Source of the DNA: Martelella endophytica
GTDB lineage: Bacteria; Pseudomonadota; Alphaproteobacteria; Rhizobiales; Rhizobiaceae
Reading direction: 5' to 3'
NCBI RefSeq assembly: GCF_000960975.1
Contig: NZ_CP010803.1
Coordinates: 1,763,944 to 1,827,943, forward strand
Length of the DNA: 64,000 nucleotides
The position numbers and the translations under genes were made by a program. Below the pieces are notes generated by a model, which was given only the letters and a program-made list of their open reading frames with translations, was not told the origin of the DNA and made no database searches. Shown piece after piece: positions 25,619 to 34,747 of the stretch (the stretch's first letter is position 1; every line of letters starts with the position of its first letter).

Positions 25619-26268
25619 GCGACAGTCCGACCGGCCGCGATAGACTGGCGCAGATCCATGACATCATCCGCGAGCGCATCACCATGCTCGACTATCCGCC
25701 GGGCGAGCGTCTCTCGGAGACCGCGCTGGCCGAAGAGTTCGGCACCTCGCGCACGCCGCTGCGGCGCGTGCTGGCCCGGCTGGAGGATGAGGGGCTTCTG
25801 CGTTCCGTCCACGGCGTCGGCACCATCGTCACCGATGTCGATCTCGATGAGCTCGATCAGGTCTATCGGCTGCGCAAGGAACTGATCATCCTGGTGGGGC
25901 AGCTTGATCCCGAGCCCGTCACGGCGGACATGCTGGCGGCCTTCGAGGCGCTGCATCACCGCGCTGTGACGCTTGCCGACGATCCCTCGCCGCGCGGCTT
26001 TGCCGCCCTCGATCGCGACATGTTTCTGGCGCTGATGGAGCTTTCGGGAAACCGGCCGCTTCGGGCGATCAGCGAGCAGCTCTATTTCCGCACCGCCCGC
26101 ATCTGGCTTCAGGCCGTGACCGCCGACAGGATCGATCTGAAGAGCGAGGTCGACATCTATGTCCGCGAGACAGCAGAGATTTTCGAGGCGCTTTCGGCGG
26201 GCGATCTTGACGCCGTCTGTCACCTCCGCCGTGCCCATATTGCCCTCAGCATCGCGCGGATGCGGTAG
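25615..26268 (+). CDS. GntR family regulator, FCD type
   Basis: A 217-residue repressor. The N-terminal winged helix contains PGERLSETALAEEFGTSRTP and LRRVLARLEDEGLLRSV. The helical FCD ligand domain follows, from about residue 80 (LDQVYRLRKELIILVGQL) onwards. The ATG overlaps the M20 stop by four bases, so it is translated from the operon it probably controls. The palindromes at 23137-23154 and 23244-23253 fit its expected TTGT-N2-ACAA site. The ligand is likely a pathway intermediate. Confidence 0.92.
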   Translation: MSDSPTGRDRLAQIHDIIRERITMLDYPPGERLSETALAEEFGTSRTPLRRVLARLEDEGLLRSVHGVGTIVTDVDLDELDQVYRLRKELIILVGQLDPEPVTADMLAAFEALHHRAVTLADDPSPRGFAALDRDMFLALMELSGNRPLRAISEQLYFRTARIWLQAVTADRIDLKSEVDIYVRETAEIFEALSAGDLDAVCHLRRAHIALSIARMR

Positions 26269-26392
26269 AGGCTTTTCCGGGGTGTGACGGCGCTTTCATA
26301 CGCAGGTAGCGATACTGCCAGTCCTTGCAGCCTGGCCCGGCTGTCGTTCGCCGCCGAGAGGGCGTTTCTGCATTCTCTCTCTGGCAGCGCAC

Positions 26393-26421
26393 TTGACGCC
26401 CAAAACAAAGCCGGCTAGATA
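26393..26421 (+). promoter_or_regulatory. Sigma-70-type promoter of the ZigA-like gene
   Basis: TTGACG (26393-26398) and TAGATA (26416-26421) separated by 17 bases. The predicted start, near 26428, falls inside the Zur box, which is a classic repressor placement. Confidence 0.6.
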
Positions 26422-26423
26422 AC

Positions 26424-26441
26424 GTAATGTTATAACATAAA
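26424..26441. promoter_or_regulatory. Zur box
   Basis: GTAATGTTATAACATAAA contains the perfect 12-base palindrome ATGTTATAACAT (26427-26438), the core of the alphaproteobacterial Zur operator. It overlaps the predicted transcription start of the CobW-family gene at 26509. Zinc-loaded Zur would repress the gene, so it should be on only in zinc shortage. Confidence 0.85.
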
Positions 26442-26508
26442 ATAACGAAGCCGTTCGAGCGGCGCATGTCCGCCATCAACGCAGTTCCCATAGCGACAAG
26501 GAACACTC

Positions 26509-27720
26509 ATGCTGCAGTCCACCGACACCCGTCTTCCCGTCACCGTGCTTTCAGGCTTCCTTGGCGCCGGCAAGACGACGTTGCTTAATCATATCCTCAA
26601 CAACCGTGAGGGCCGTCGGGTGGCGGTCATCGTCAATGACATGAGCGAGGTGAATATCGACGCGGATCTTGTGCGCGAAGGCGGCGCCGATCTGTCGCGT
26701 ACCGAGGAGACGATGGTCGAGATGACCAATGGCTGCATCTGTTGCACGCTGCGTGACGACCTCCTGACGGAGGTGCGGCGGCTTTCGGAGGAGAAGCGCT
26801 TCGACTATCTGCTGATCGAGGGCACGGGCATCGCCGAGCCGCTGCCGGTGGCGGCGACCTTCTCCTGGCGCGACGAGCGCGGCCAGAGCCTTTCCGATCT
26901 GGCACGGCTCGATACCATGGTGACGGTAGTCGACGCGGTGAACCTGCTCGGCGAATATGGCGGCCATGAATTCCTGAAGGATCGCGGCGAGGTGGCAGGC
27001 AGCGGTGACGAGCGCACGCTGGTCGATCTTCACGTCGAACAGATCGAGTTCGCCGATATCGTCGTCGTCAACAAGGTTTCCGACGTGACGCCCGAAGAGC
27101 GTGAAAACGTCGTCAAGATCGTCAGGGCTCTGAACGCTGACGCCAAGATCATCGAGACGGATTTCAGCCGTGTCGATCTCGACGAGCTGCTCGATACCGG
27201 GCTTTTCAGCGAGGACAAGGCGAGCCAGCATCCGCTCTGGGCCAAGGAGCTCTATGGCTTTGCCGATCACATTCCGGAAACCGAGGAATACGGCATCTCA
27301 AGCTTCGTCTACCGGGCACGCGCGCCCTTCGATCCGCTGAAATTCGACGCCTTCACCCGGATGAATTTTCCAGGGCTGATCCGTGCCAAGGGGCACTTCT
27401 GGCTGGCGACGCGACCGGATTTCGCGGGCGAATTCTCGCTGGCTGGCGCCATCGTGCGCAGCGGCCCGCTCGGGCGCTGGTGGGCGGCGGTGCCTGAGAG
27501 CCGCTGGCCGAACGCGCCGGAGCTTCGCCGAATGATCGATGATTGCTGGGACGACGTCTACGGCGATCGCCGCCAGGAACTTGTCTTCATCGGAACCGGC
27601 ATGGACAAGGCGGCCATCCGCGCCGCGCTCGATGACTGCCTGATCGACACCGGCCCGGCCTTCAACGATCGCGACTTCGCGTTCCTCACCGATCCCTTCC
27701 CCTCATGGACAAGGCGTTGA
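26509..27720 (+). CDS. zigA: CobW/COG0523 GTP-binding protein, ZigA type (zinc homeostasis)
   Basis: A 403-residue G3E GTPase thought to hand zinc to client enzymes when zinc is scarce. The P-loop GFLGAGKTT is near residue 17, the metal-binding CXCC is in [12 protein letters not shown], and NKVSD gives guanine specificity. The C-terminal CobW_C domain ([20 protein letters not shown]) is complete. The length and the [27 protein letters not shown] ending suit the ZigA subgroup. A Zur box over its promoter supports zinc rather than cobalt. The stop is convergent with the TRAP operon, three bases apart. Confidence 0.9.
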   Translation: MLQSTDTRLPVTVLSGFLGAGKTTLLNHILNNREGRRVAVIVNDMSEVNIDADLVREGGADLSRTEETMVEMTNGCICCTLRDDLLTEVRRLSEEKRFDYLLIEGTGIAEPLPVAATFSWRDERGQSLSDLARLDTMVTVVDAVNLLGEYGGHEFLKDRGEVAGSGDERTLVDLHVEQIEFADIVVVNKVSDVTPEERENVVKIVRALNADAKIIETDFSRVDLDELLDTGLFSEDKASQHPLWAKELYGFADHIPETEEYGISSFVYRARAPFDPLKFDAFTRMNFPGLIRAKGHFWLATRPDFAGEFSLAGAIVRSGPLGRWWAAVPESRWPNAPELRRMIDDCWDDVYGDRRQELVFIGTGMDKAAIRAALDDCLIDTGPAFNDRDFAFLTDPFPSWTRR

Positions 27721-27723
27721 GCC

Positions 27724-29013
27724 TTACATCATCGAGGGGATGAACAGGGCCACGGCGGGAACCGCGATCAGGAGCGCGATGCGGACGAGATCCATCGCAA
27801 CGAAAGGCAGCAGGCCGGAGAAGATGGTTCTGAGGCTGACGTCGCGGACCACGGTGTTGAGCACGAAGGCGTTCATGCCGACCGGCGGCGTGATGTAGCT
27901 GACCTCAGTGATCACGACCACGAAGATGCCGAACCAGATCAGATCGAAGCCCTGTGCGGCGACGATCGGATAGAAGATTGGGACCGTGAGCGTGATCATC
28001 GACAGGCCTTCCAGCACGCAGCCGAGCAGCAGGTAGATGATCAGGATGGCGATGATCGTGGCATAGGGACCGTCGCCGAAGACGGTGAGCGCCTGCTGGA
28101 TGTCGCCGGTCATGCCGGAGAGATTGACGTAATTGGTGAAGGTCAGCGCGCCGAACAGGATGAAGAACATCATCGCCGTGGTCTTGGCGGTCGAATAGAG
28201 GATGTCGCCGAGATCGGAAAACTTCAGCCGGCCGGAGAGGATCGCCAGAACGAAGGCGCCGAAGGCGCCCATGCCGGCGCTTTCCGTCGGCGTGAAGATG
28301 CCGAGATAGATGCCGCCCATGACGAAGACGAAGAGCAGGATGGCGCCGGCCGTGCCCTTCAGCGCAAGGATGCGGTCCTTCAGTGGCAGCTTTTCCTCGG
28401 TCGGCAGGTCGACCTTCAGAAATTTCACGGAAATCATCACGGCGATGGCATAGCCGAGAATGCCGATAATGCCTGGCAGGATGCCGGCCATGAACAGCTT
28501 GCCGATATTCTGCTGCGTCATGATGCCGTAGAAGACGAGGATGACGGAGGGCGGGATCAGAATGCCGAGCGTGCCGCCGGCGGCGATCGAGGCGGTGGCG
28601 AGACTGTCGGGATAGCCGAAGCGGCGCATCGAGGGTAGCGCGATCTTCGACATGGTGGCGGCCGTTGCAAGCGACGAGCCGCAGACCGAGGAAAACCCGC
28701 CACAGGCCGCAACCGTTGCCAGCGCCAGCCCGCCCTTGCGGTGGCGAAGCCAGGCATTCGCGCTGTCATAGAGTTCGCGGGCAATGCCGGATTGCACCAC
28801 GAAGTTGCCCATCAGCAGGAAGAGCGGCATCACGGTCAGCGTGTAGGAGCGGCCATTGTCGAAAAAGGTCTGACCGAGCAGCGCCATCGACGGCTTCATG
28901 CCGATGATCGACGCGGTGCCGGCTACACCGATCAGCGTCAGCGCGAACGCGATCGGCATCCCGCTCAACAACAGCAGGATGAGCGCCGCTATGCCTATGG
29001 GCCAGTCGATCAT
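27724..29013 (-). CDS. dctM: TRAP transporter large permease, DctM type
   Basis: The 429-residue main membrane subunit of a tripartite ATP-independent transporter, with about 12 hydrophobic segments that use a sodium gradient to import the bound solute. Family signatures include GMPIAFALTLIGVAG at the N-terminus, FSSVCGSSLATAATMSKIALP and the PPVGMNAFVLN element near the end. Its start overlaps the DctQ stop by four bases (ATGA), giving the order P-Q-M in one operon. The substrate is set by DctP. Confidence 0.93.
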   Translation of the reverse strand: MIDWPIGIAALILLLLSGMPIAFALTLIGVAGTASIIGMKPSMALLGQTFFDNGRSYTLTVMPLFLLMGNFVVQSGIARELYDSANAWLRHRKGGLALATVAACGGFSSVCGSSLATAATMSKIALPSMRRFGYPDSLATASIAAGGTLGILIPPSVILVFYGIMTQQNIGKLFMAGILPGIIGILGYAIAVMISVKFLKVDLPTEEKLPLKDRILALKGTAGAILLFVFVMGGIYLGIFTPTESAGMGAFGAFVLAILSGRLKFSDLGDILYSTAKTTAMMFFILFGALTFTNYVNLSGMTGDIQQALTVFGDGPYATIIAILIIYLLLGCVLEGLSMITLTVPIFYPIVAAQGFDLIWFGIFVVVITEVSYITPPVGMNAFVLNTVVRDVSLRTIFSGLLPFVAMDLVRIALLIAVPAVALFIPSMM

Positions 29014-29525
29014 GGCGTTCTCTTGAAGAGGGCTGCGAGCGCGAGCGCCAGCGTGATGACGGCCGAGATGCCCGTGAATATGGCGCAGAACCAGATGACC
29101 GGGGCCACGGGGAGCCGCAGCGAATTGGTGACGAGATGATAACCGTCGACCTGCCCGCCATAGGCCCAGAGCCGCCAGCAGATGACGGCGAGCACGCCGG
29201 CGGAAATGAGCCCAGTGATGAACAGGCGCGGACGCTCGGTGATGCGCGGCAGCGACTTGGTGACGAGATCGACGGTGACATGGCCGCCATCGAGGCAGAC
29301 GGCCGGTAGGCCGAGGAAGACGATCGAGACCAGCAGCAGTTCGGAGACTTCGGCGGCGCCCTTGACCGGCGCATTCAGGAGATAGCGGCCGACGACGTCG
29401 ACGACCGTCAGCCCCATCAGCGCCATCAACAGCGCACCGGCGGTGATCGACAGCAGAATGCGAATGCCGCGGGCGATGGGGCCCGCGGCAGATGGATCGC
29501 CAGACGAAAAATCAGCGTCGCTCAT
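29010..29525 (-). CDS. dctQ: TRAP transporter small permease, DctQ type
   Basis: A 171-residue membrane protein with four hydrophobic segments that links the binding protein to the large permease. The DVVGRYLLNAPVKGAAEVSELLL segment carries the arginine-tyrosine and glutamate pattern common in DctQ. Its start overlaps the DctP stop by four bases and its stop overlaps the DctM start by four. It is separate, not fused to DctM. Confidence 0.9.
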   Translation of the reverse strand: MSDADFSSGDPSAAGPIARGIRILLSITAGALLMALMGLTVVDVVGRYLLNAPVKGAAEVSELLLVSIVFLGLPAVCLDGGHVTVDLVTKSLPRITERPRLFITGLISAGVLAVICWRLWAYGGQVDGYHLVTNSLRLPVAPVIWFCAIFTGISAVITLALALAALFKRTP

Positions 29526-30538
29526 TCGCCCTGCAATTCTTCGACGTTCTTCTTCATCAGGTCATAGGCTTCCTTGGAAGAGAGACCGGTATCGTCGATT
29601 TCGGAAAGCTTGGCGTCGACGACAGACTGGGTCTTTTCCTTGATCTCAGCGACCTGCTCGGGCGTCGCATCGTGGAAGGTGACCTTGCCCTGCATCGCCT
29701 CGTAGCCGGCCTTGTCGGCGGCATCCCAGGCCTGGCCCGCAAGCCGCGCCAGCGCTTCGCCGGAGACGCTGTCGATCGCTTCCTGGTCTTCAGGTGTCAG
29801 GCCGTTCCAGGTGTCCTTGTTCATCACCACGAAGAAGGAGGTGTTGAACAGGCCGCCGGGGATCACCATCGCCTGGTCGACGATATCGGTCAGGCCGAAG
29901 AAATTGACCGATTCCATCGGGAAGGTGATGCCGTCGGCAACGCCCTGCGACAGCATTTCATAGGTCTGCGAGGACGGGCCCTCGACCGGCACGCCGCCAA
30001 GGGCGCTGACGAGTTCGTGGACGATGCCGCCGCCGACGCGGATCTTGGCGCCGTCGATGGCCGAAAGCGAGGAGAGGTCCTTGCCCTTCATGAAGATGTC
30101 GCCGGGGCCATGGGTGAAGACGCCGAGAACATGAACGTCGTCATATTCGCCGGCCTTTTGCAAAAGCTCTTCCCAGGTGCGCCAGTAGGCGACCGAGGTG
30201 ATTTCGGCAGTGTCACCCCAGAACGGGATTTCGGCGAGATTGGTGGTGCGGAAGCGGCCGGGATTGTAGCCCTGTACGCCGAAGGTGATGTCGGCGACGC
30301 CGTTGACGGCGAGGTCGTACTGGGCGGGCGGGGGACCGAGCGGCGCCGGCAGGATGTTGACCTTGACGCGACCGTCGGTCGCTTCCGCGATCGAGGCGGC
30401 GAAGGGCTCCATGACATCCTTGACCAGCGGGTGTGAGGGCGGCAGCCAGTTGGCAAGCGTCAGTGTCTCGTCCGCAAGCGCGTTGCCGGCGAGGAGCAGG
30501 CCTGCAAGCATGGTGGCCGACTTCAGCATGGTCTTCAT
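29522..30538 (-). CDS. dctP: TRAP transporter substrate-binding protein, DctP type
   Basis: A 338-residue periplasmic binding protein with a signal peptide (SATMLAGLLLAGNALA). The mature part begins DETLTLANWLPPSHPL. The conserved arginine that usually clamps a carboxylate is plausibly in GAKIRVGGG, followed by GGVPVEGPSSQTYEMLSQGVADG, the family's usual substrate loop. A carboxylate-bearing solute is therefore likely, but not identifiable. Convergence with the M24/M20/GntR side hints at, without proving, uptake for that pathway. The operon runs away from the GH94 gene across a 429-base gap. Confidence 0.92.
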   Translation of the reverse strand: MKTMLKSATMLAGLLLAGNALADETLTLANWLPPSHPLVKDVMEPFAASIAEATDGRVKVNILPAPLGPPPAQYDLAVNGVADITFGVQGYNPGRFRTTNLAEIPFWGDTAEITSVAYWRTWEELLQKAGEYDDVHVLGVFTHGPGDIFMKGKDLSSLSAIDGAKIRVGGGIVHELVSALGGVPVEGPSSQTYEMLSQGVADGITFPMESVNFFGLTDIVDQAMVIPGGLFNTSFFVVMNKDTWNGLTPEDQEAIDSVSGEALARLAGQAWDAADKAGYEAMQGKVTFHDATPEQVAEIKEKTQSVVDAKLSEIDDTGLSSKEAYDLMKKNVEELQGE

Positions 30539-30967
30539 ATCTCGGTTCCCTGATGATTTTTTAGGAGACCTGAAGCTGGACCAGAGCGCGGCTTATTGTC
30601 AATTGGGAAAGCGTGATCGCGACATCTTGTGCGGTGAACGGTGCGAAATTTTCCGCAACACAGGATGGCTGCGTGGCGGGGCCGGAACGAAAATCTGAAA
30701 CGTTTCAGTGAAGTCGCGATTTCCTGTGCTGGGATGGCTTATAAAGGGGCGTTTTCCGCTATTCAGTCCCTTTGGAAGTCCAAATCCGGATTTCCGGAAA
30801 CTGTTATTTGAAAGAGTTTAAAGCGCTTTGGATTGCAGAAAATGATCAGTTTTCGCATGGTTTTGCTTTTGGAAGCCGTAAAACCGTGCTAGGGAAAATT
30901 CCGCTGGAGGAAGCACAGCCGCCGGACCTGAAACGATGCGGTCAAAAGACCTGAACGGGAGCTCATC
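30539..30967. other. 429-base divergent region between the TRAP operon and the GH94 gene
   Basis: No gene is supported here. It holds one LacI-type operator (30695-30708), a TTTCCGGAAA palindrome at 30791-30800 and an AAAGCGCTTT palindrome at 30820-30829, itself of LacI-family shape. Promoters for dctP and the GH94 gene must both lie in it. Confidence 0.6.
30695..30708. promoter_or_regulatory. LacI-type operator upstream of the GH94 gene
   Basis: CTGAAACGTTTCAG is a perfect 14-base palindrome with a central CG, the usual form for LacI/GalR repressors. A near copy, CTGAAACGTTGCAG, lies upstream of the GH1 beta-glucosidase (36298-36311). It is 157 bases from dctP and 260 from the GH94 start; the link to GH1 makes GH94 the more likely target. 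Confidence 0.65.
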
Positions 30968-33412
30968 ATGAAATACGGTTCTTTCGACGACGCCGCGCGC
31001 GAATATGTCATCACGCGCCCCGACACGCCGTACCCCTGGATCAACTATATCGGCTGCGAGGGCTATTTCGGCATTCTGTCGGCCACGGGCGGCGGCTATT
31101 CCTATTACCGCGATGCGCGTCTGCGCCGCATCACCCGCGGACGCTACAACAACGTACCGCAGGACAATGGCGGCCGTTATGTCTATGTACGCGACAATGA
31201 GGACGGCGATTTCTGGTCGCCCTCCTGGATGCCGACCCAGTCTGAGGTCGAGGATTTTTCCTGCCGCCACGGCATGGGCTATTCGACGATCGGCTCCAGG
31301 CGCAACGGCATCCGCGTTTCCAACCGCTATTTCGTGCCGCTCGGCGAGACGCTGGAAATCTGGCAGCTCACCGTCACCAATGAGCGGCTGCAGCCGGCCG
31401 ATCTTTCGCTGTTCTCCTCTGTCGAATTCTGCCTGTGGGATGCGCTGGACGACCAGAGCAATTTCCAGCGCAACCTGTCGACCGGTCAGGTCGAGGTGGA
31501 AGACGGCGTCATCTACCACAAGACCGAATATCGCGAGCGCCGCAACCACTTCGCCTATTTCGCCTGCTCCGAGGAACTCGCCGGTTTCGATACGAGCCGG
31601 GACGAATTCCTCGGCAACTGGCGCGGCTGGGACAAGCCGGCAGCGGTCGCCGAAGGCAAGTCGCGCAACTCGGTCGCCCATGGCTGGTCGCCGATGGGCT
31701 CGCATCATGTGAAAATGACGCTCCAGCCCGGCGAAACCCGTCAGCTGATCTTCGTGCTCGGCTATCACGAGAACGACAAGGCAGAGAAATTCGATCCGCC
31801 CGGCTCGCAGACACTCAACAAGAAGACGGTGAAGCCGGTCATCGACACGTATCTGAAGGTCGAGAATGTCGAGGCCGCCTTTGCCGCTCTTGCCGCCCAC
31901 TGGGACAAGCTTCTCGGCGTCTATCAGGCCGAAACGCCGGATATCCACACCGACCGCATGGTCAATATCTGGAACGCCTATCAGTGCATGGCGACGTTCA
32001 ACATGTCGCGCTCGGCCTCGTCGTTCGAAAGCGGCATCGGCCGCGGCCTCGGTTTCCGCGATTCCAACCAGGACCTGCTCGGCTTCGTCCACATGGTGCC
32101 GTCGCGCGCCCGCGAGCGTATCCTGGATATTGCTGCGACCCAGCTTTCCTCGGGCGGTGCCTATCACCAGTACCAGCCGCTGACGAAGAAGGGCAATAAC
32201 GACATCGGCGGCGACTTCAACGACGATCCGCACTGGCTGGTGCTCGGCGTTGCCGCTTATCTGAAGGAGACCGGCGATTTCTCGATCCTCGAGGAACAGG
32301 TCGTGTTCGACAACCAGCCGGGCACGGAAGAGCCGCTTTATGCGCACCTGACGCGGTCGCTCTCCTACGCGCTCGATCGGCTCGGCCCCCATGGTCTGCC
32401 CCTCATCGGTCGCGCCGACTGGAACGACTGCCTCAACCTCAACTGCTTCTCCGATACGCCCGGTGAGAGCTTCCAGACCACCACCAGCAAGGAGGGCAAG
32501 GTCGCCGAAAGCGTCTTCATTGCCGGCCTGATGGTGCTGTCGGCGCGCGAGCTTTCCGATATCGCCCGCGAGACCGGCCGCGCCGAAGACGCCGCCTTCT
32601 ACGCCAAGGTCTCCACCGACATGGATGCGGTCATCCGCGAGCATGGCTGGGACGGCGACTGGTTCGTGCGCGCCTATGACGATTTCGGCCGCAAGGTCGG
32701 TTCGAAGGAGAATGAGGAAGGCAAGATCTTCATCGAAAGCCAGGGTTTTTCCGTCCTTGCCGGCGTCGGCATCGAGGATGGCAAGGCAAGGAAGGCGCTC
32801 GATTCGGTCGCCAAGCATCTGGCGACGCCGCACGGCATCGTCGTGCTGCAGCCGGCCTTTACCAAATACTATATCGAATACGGCGAGATCTCGACCTACC
32901 CACCCGGCTACAAGGAAAATGCCGGCATCTTCTGCCACAACAATCCGTGGGTGATGATTGCCGAGGCGATGCTGGGCAATGGCGATGCGGCGTTCGATTA
33001 CTACACCCGCATCAATCCTTCGGCGCGTGAGGGTATTTCCGATACGCACCGGCTGGAGCCTTACGTCTACGCCCAGATGATCGCCGGGCGCGATGCGACC
33101 CGCCATGGCGAAGCGAAGAACTCATGGCTGACGGGAACGGCGGCCTGGAACTACTACGCCATCACCCAGTTCATCCTCGGCATCCGTCCTGAATATGAGG
33201 GCCTGCGCGTCGCGCCGGTCATCCCGGAACGCTGGAACGGCTTTTCCGTGAAGCGCACCTGGCGCGGCGTGACCTATGACATCACCGTCACCCGCAAGGG
33301 CGCCGGCAACACGGTGGCGCTGACCGTTGATGGCAATGCGATCGAAGGCAACCTGATCGCCCCGCCGGCTGAAGGTGTCACGCGCGTGAAGGTCGAGGCC
33401 GTGATCGGCTGA
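30968..33412 (+). CDS. GH94 glycoside phosphorylase, cellobiose phosphorylase-like
   Basis: An 814-residue cytoplasmic enzyme that would split a beta-linked disaccharide with phosphate, giving glucose 1-phosphate and glucose. Length and order match cellobiose phosphorylase: an N-terminal beta-sandwich ([27 protein letters not shown] opening), then an (alpha/alpha)6 barrel. The barrel has [13 protein letters not shown], and the probable general-acid Asp is in [10 protein letters not shown]. Other GH94 members act on chitobiose or laminaribiose, so the sugar is an inference. A LacI-type operator upstream is shared with the GH1 beta-glucosidase, which cleaves the same class of substrate. A strong terminator follows. 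Confidence 0.9.
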   Translation: MKYGSFDDAAREYVITRPDTPYPWINYIGCEGYFGILSATGGGYSYYRDARLRRITRGRYNNVPQDNGGRYVYVRDNEDGDFWSPSWMPTQSEVEDFSCRHGMGYSTIGSRRNGIRVSNRYFVPLGETLEIWQLTVTNERLQPADLSLFSSVEFCLWDALDDQSNFQRNLSTGQVEVEDGVIYHKTEYRERRNHFAYFACSEELAGFDTSRDEFLGNWRGWDKPAAVAEGKSRNSVAHGWSPMGSHHVKMTLQPGETRQLIFVLGYHENDKAEKFDPPGSQTLNKKTVKPVIDTYLKVENVEAAFAALAAHWDKLLGVYQAETPDIHTDRMVNIWNAYQCMATFNMSRSASSFESGIGRGLGFRDSNQDLLGFVHMVPSRARERILDIAATQLSSGGAYHQYQPLTKKGNNDIGGDFNDDPHWLVLGVAAYLKETGDFSILEEQVVFDNQPGTEEPLYAHLTRSLSYALDRLGPHGLPLIGRADWNDCLNLNCFSDTPGESFQTTTSKEGKVAESVFIAGLMVLSARELSDIARETGRAEDAAFYAKVSTDMDAVIREHGWDGDWFVRAYDDFGRKVGSKENEEGKIFIESQGFSVLAGVGIEDGKARKALDSVAKHLATPHGIVVLQPAFTKYYIEYGEISTYPPGYKENAGIFCHNNPWVMIAEAMLGNGDAAFDYYTRINPSAREGISDTHRLEPYVYAQMIAGRDATRHGEAKNSWLTGTAAWNYYAITQFILGIRPEYEGLRVAPVIPERWNGFSVKRTWRGVTYDITVTRKGAGNTVALTVDGNAIEGNLIAPPAEGVTRVKVEAVIG

Positions 33413-33482
33413 AGCGGATCGGACGCCGCGCGTGCACTGCGGCGTCCGACAACGCGGGCCTTCTTCCTCCCGCGAACCTTAT

Positions 33483-33519
33483 ACCCGCATTCCTGCCGAC
33501 GCAGGTTTGCGGGTTTTTT
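33483..33519 (+). terminator. Rho-independent terminator after the GH94 gene
   Basis: ACCCGCA...TGCGGGT outer stem with an inner CCTGC/GCAGG stem, followed by a run of six T. It lies 71 bases past the GH94 stop and 20 bases from the convergent TetR gene. Confidence 0.85.
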
Positions 33520-33539
33520 CTGCGGGATGAGACGGTCGG

Positions 33540-34127
33540 CTATTCGGCGCGCAGTCCGCTCGCGAGCAGGCGAAAGGCTTCGATGGCCCTGGGCAGTCTC
33601 GTCTCGGGGCTTTCGCTCGCGGCCACCCAGAGCGCGGCATTGAGCGCCGCGCCGCTCAGCAGTCTGGCGGCGGCATCGGGATCGACCTGCTTCATCGTTC
33701 CTTCGTCGACAAGACGCCGGACAGCGCCAAGTGTCTCCTGCAGGCAGGCGTTCTGGCTCGGCCATTGCGAGGGATCGCCGAGAAAGGCGGGACCGTCGAG
33801 AAGCACGATCCGCTGGACTTCGGGCTCCAGCGCCATCTCGATGTAGGCGACGCCTTCCGTCATCATCGCGTCCCAACCGTTTTTCTCTTCCGCTGCCTTG
33901 AGTCTGGCGCGGGCCGCCATTTCGCTGTCGATCTGGTTGACGACGGCAGCCAGAAGACCGCGCTTGTCGCCGAAATTATGATAGAGCGCGCCGCGGGTCA
34001 GGCCGGCGGTCGCTGTCAGGTCGTCCATCGAGGCGGCTGCGAAGCCCTTTTCGGCGAAGGCAGTGCGGGCTGCGGCTATCAGTTTTAGGCGGGTTTCTTC
34101 CATTTTCTGAGCGCGCGTTGCGGCCAT
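33540..34127 (-). CDS. TetR family regulator
   Basis: A 195-residue repressor. The N-terminal helix-turn-helix reads FAAASMDDLTATAGLTRGALYHNFGDKRGLL, a textbook TetR domain, and the rest is a helical ligand and dimer domain. ATG 34127 has GGAA upstream and the protein opens MAATRAQKMEETR. It diverges from ridA. The 145-base region between them holds three tandem 17-base palindromes that are almost certainly its operators, giving autoregulation and control of ridA. The effector is unknown. Confidence 0.92.
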   Translation of the reverse strand: MAATRAQKMEETRLKLIAAARTAFAEKGFAAASMDDLTATAGLTRGALYHNFGDKRGLLAAVVNQIDSEMAARARLKAAEEKNGWDAMMTEGVAYIEMALEPEVQRIVLLDGPAFLGDPSQWPSQNACLQETLGAVRRLVDEGTMKQVDPDAAARLLSGAALNAALWVAASESPETRLPRAIEAFRLLASGLRAE

Positions 34128-34142
34128 TCTACTCTTCCTTTC

Positions 34143-34208
34143 ACATACAAGTCGTATGTAACTTGACATACGGGGCGTATGTAATTAATTCACATACGAA
34201 ACGTATAT
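34143..34208. promoter_or_regulatory. Three tandem TetR-type operators over a divergent promoter
   Basis: Three 17-base palindromes of the form ACATACG-N3-CGTATGT: 34143-34159 (central bases degenerate), 34166-34182 (perfect arms) and 34192-34208 (one mismatch). Centres are 23 and 26 bases apart. The middle one overlaps a TTGACA -35 (34163-34168), which pairs with TAATTC (34186-34191) at 17 bases, facing ridA. Confidence 0.8.
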
Positions 34209-34271
34209 CAAGGATGCTGTTCGTGCCAAGCCTTTTGCCGGTGCGGCAGTTAACCAGAAGGAAAACGCGAT

Positions 34272-34679
34272 ATGAGCAAGCGAAACGCAATCTTCCCCGC
34301 GAGCGAAAAGCGACACGCCCTTTATGAAGCCCATGGCTATTCGCCTGCCGTCAGCAGTGGCGATCTGATCTTTGTATCAGGCCAGGTCGGTAGCCGGCTT
34401 GACGGCTCGCCCGAGCCGGACTTCGAGGCGCAGGTCCGGCTGGCCTTTGAAAACCTCGGAAACATTCTGTCCGCGTCCGGCAGCAGCTTCGATGACATTG
34501 TAGATGTCACCTCCTTCCACACAGATCCCGAAAATCAGTTCGAAACGATCATGAAGGTGAAAAACGAAGTCTTTGCAACAGAACCATACCCCTCCTGGAC
34601 CGCTGTCGGCGTAAACTGGCTGTCCGGTTTCGATTTCGAAATCAAGGTGATTGTGCGCGCGCCTGATGCAGAAGCATAA
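34272..34679 (+). CDS. RidA family protein (YjgF/YER057c/UK114)
   Basis: A 135-residue trimeric protein. RidA enzymes hydrolyse reactive enamines and imines from PLP enzymes. The body is typical: SGDLIFVSGQVG, FENLGNILSASGSSFDDIVDVTSF and the ending YPSWTAVGVNWL. The arginine that holds the substrate carboxylate in canonical RidA is not obvious, since the usual PxRxxV segment reads PSWTAVGV. It may therefore belong to a Rid1-7 subgroup with another role. AAGGA precedes the ATG. It is controlled, by position, by the divergent TetR. Confidence 0.88.
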   Translation: MSKRNAIFPASEKRHALYEAHGYSPAVSSGDLIFVSGQVGSRLDGSPEPDFEAQVRLAFENLGNILSASGSSFDDIVDVTSFHTDPENQFETIMKVKNEVFATEPYPSWTAVGVNWLSGFDFEIKVIVRAPDAEA

Positions 34680-34696
34680 GGTTGCCAGGCATTAAG

Positions 34697-34726
34697 AAGA
34701 AAGCCCGCCATCAAGGCGGGCTTTTC
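34697..34726. terminator. Bidirectional terminator between ridA and the GH1 gene
   Basis: AAGCCCGCC/GGCGGGCTT nine-base stem with a five-base loop, an A-rich left flank and TTTT on the right. It lies between the convergent ridA and GH1 genes. Confidence 0.88.
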
Positions 34727-34747
34727 GGTCTGCGTTTAAAGGTCGAC

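Noticed and set aside
30820..30829. AAAGCGCTTT palindrome as a second LacI operator for GH94
   Set aside because: It differs in core sequence from the CTGAAACGTTTCAG pair and is only ten bases, so it is noted but not called.
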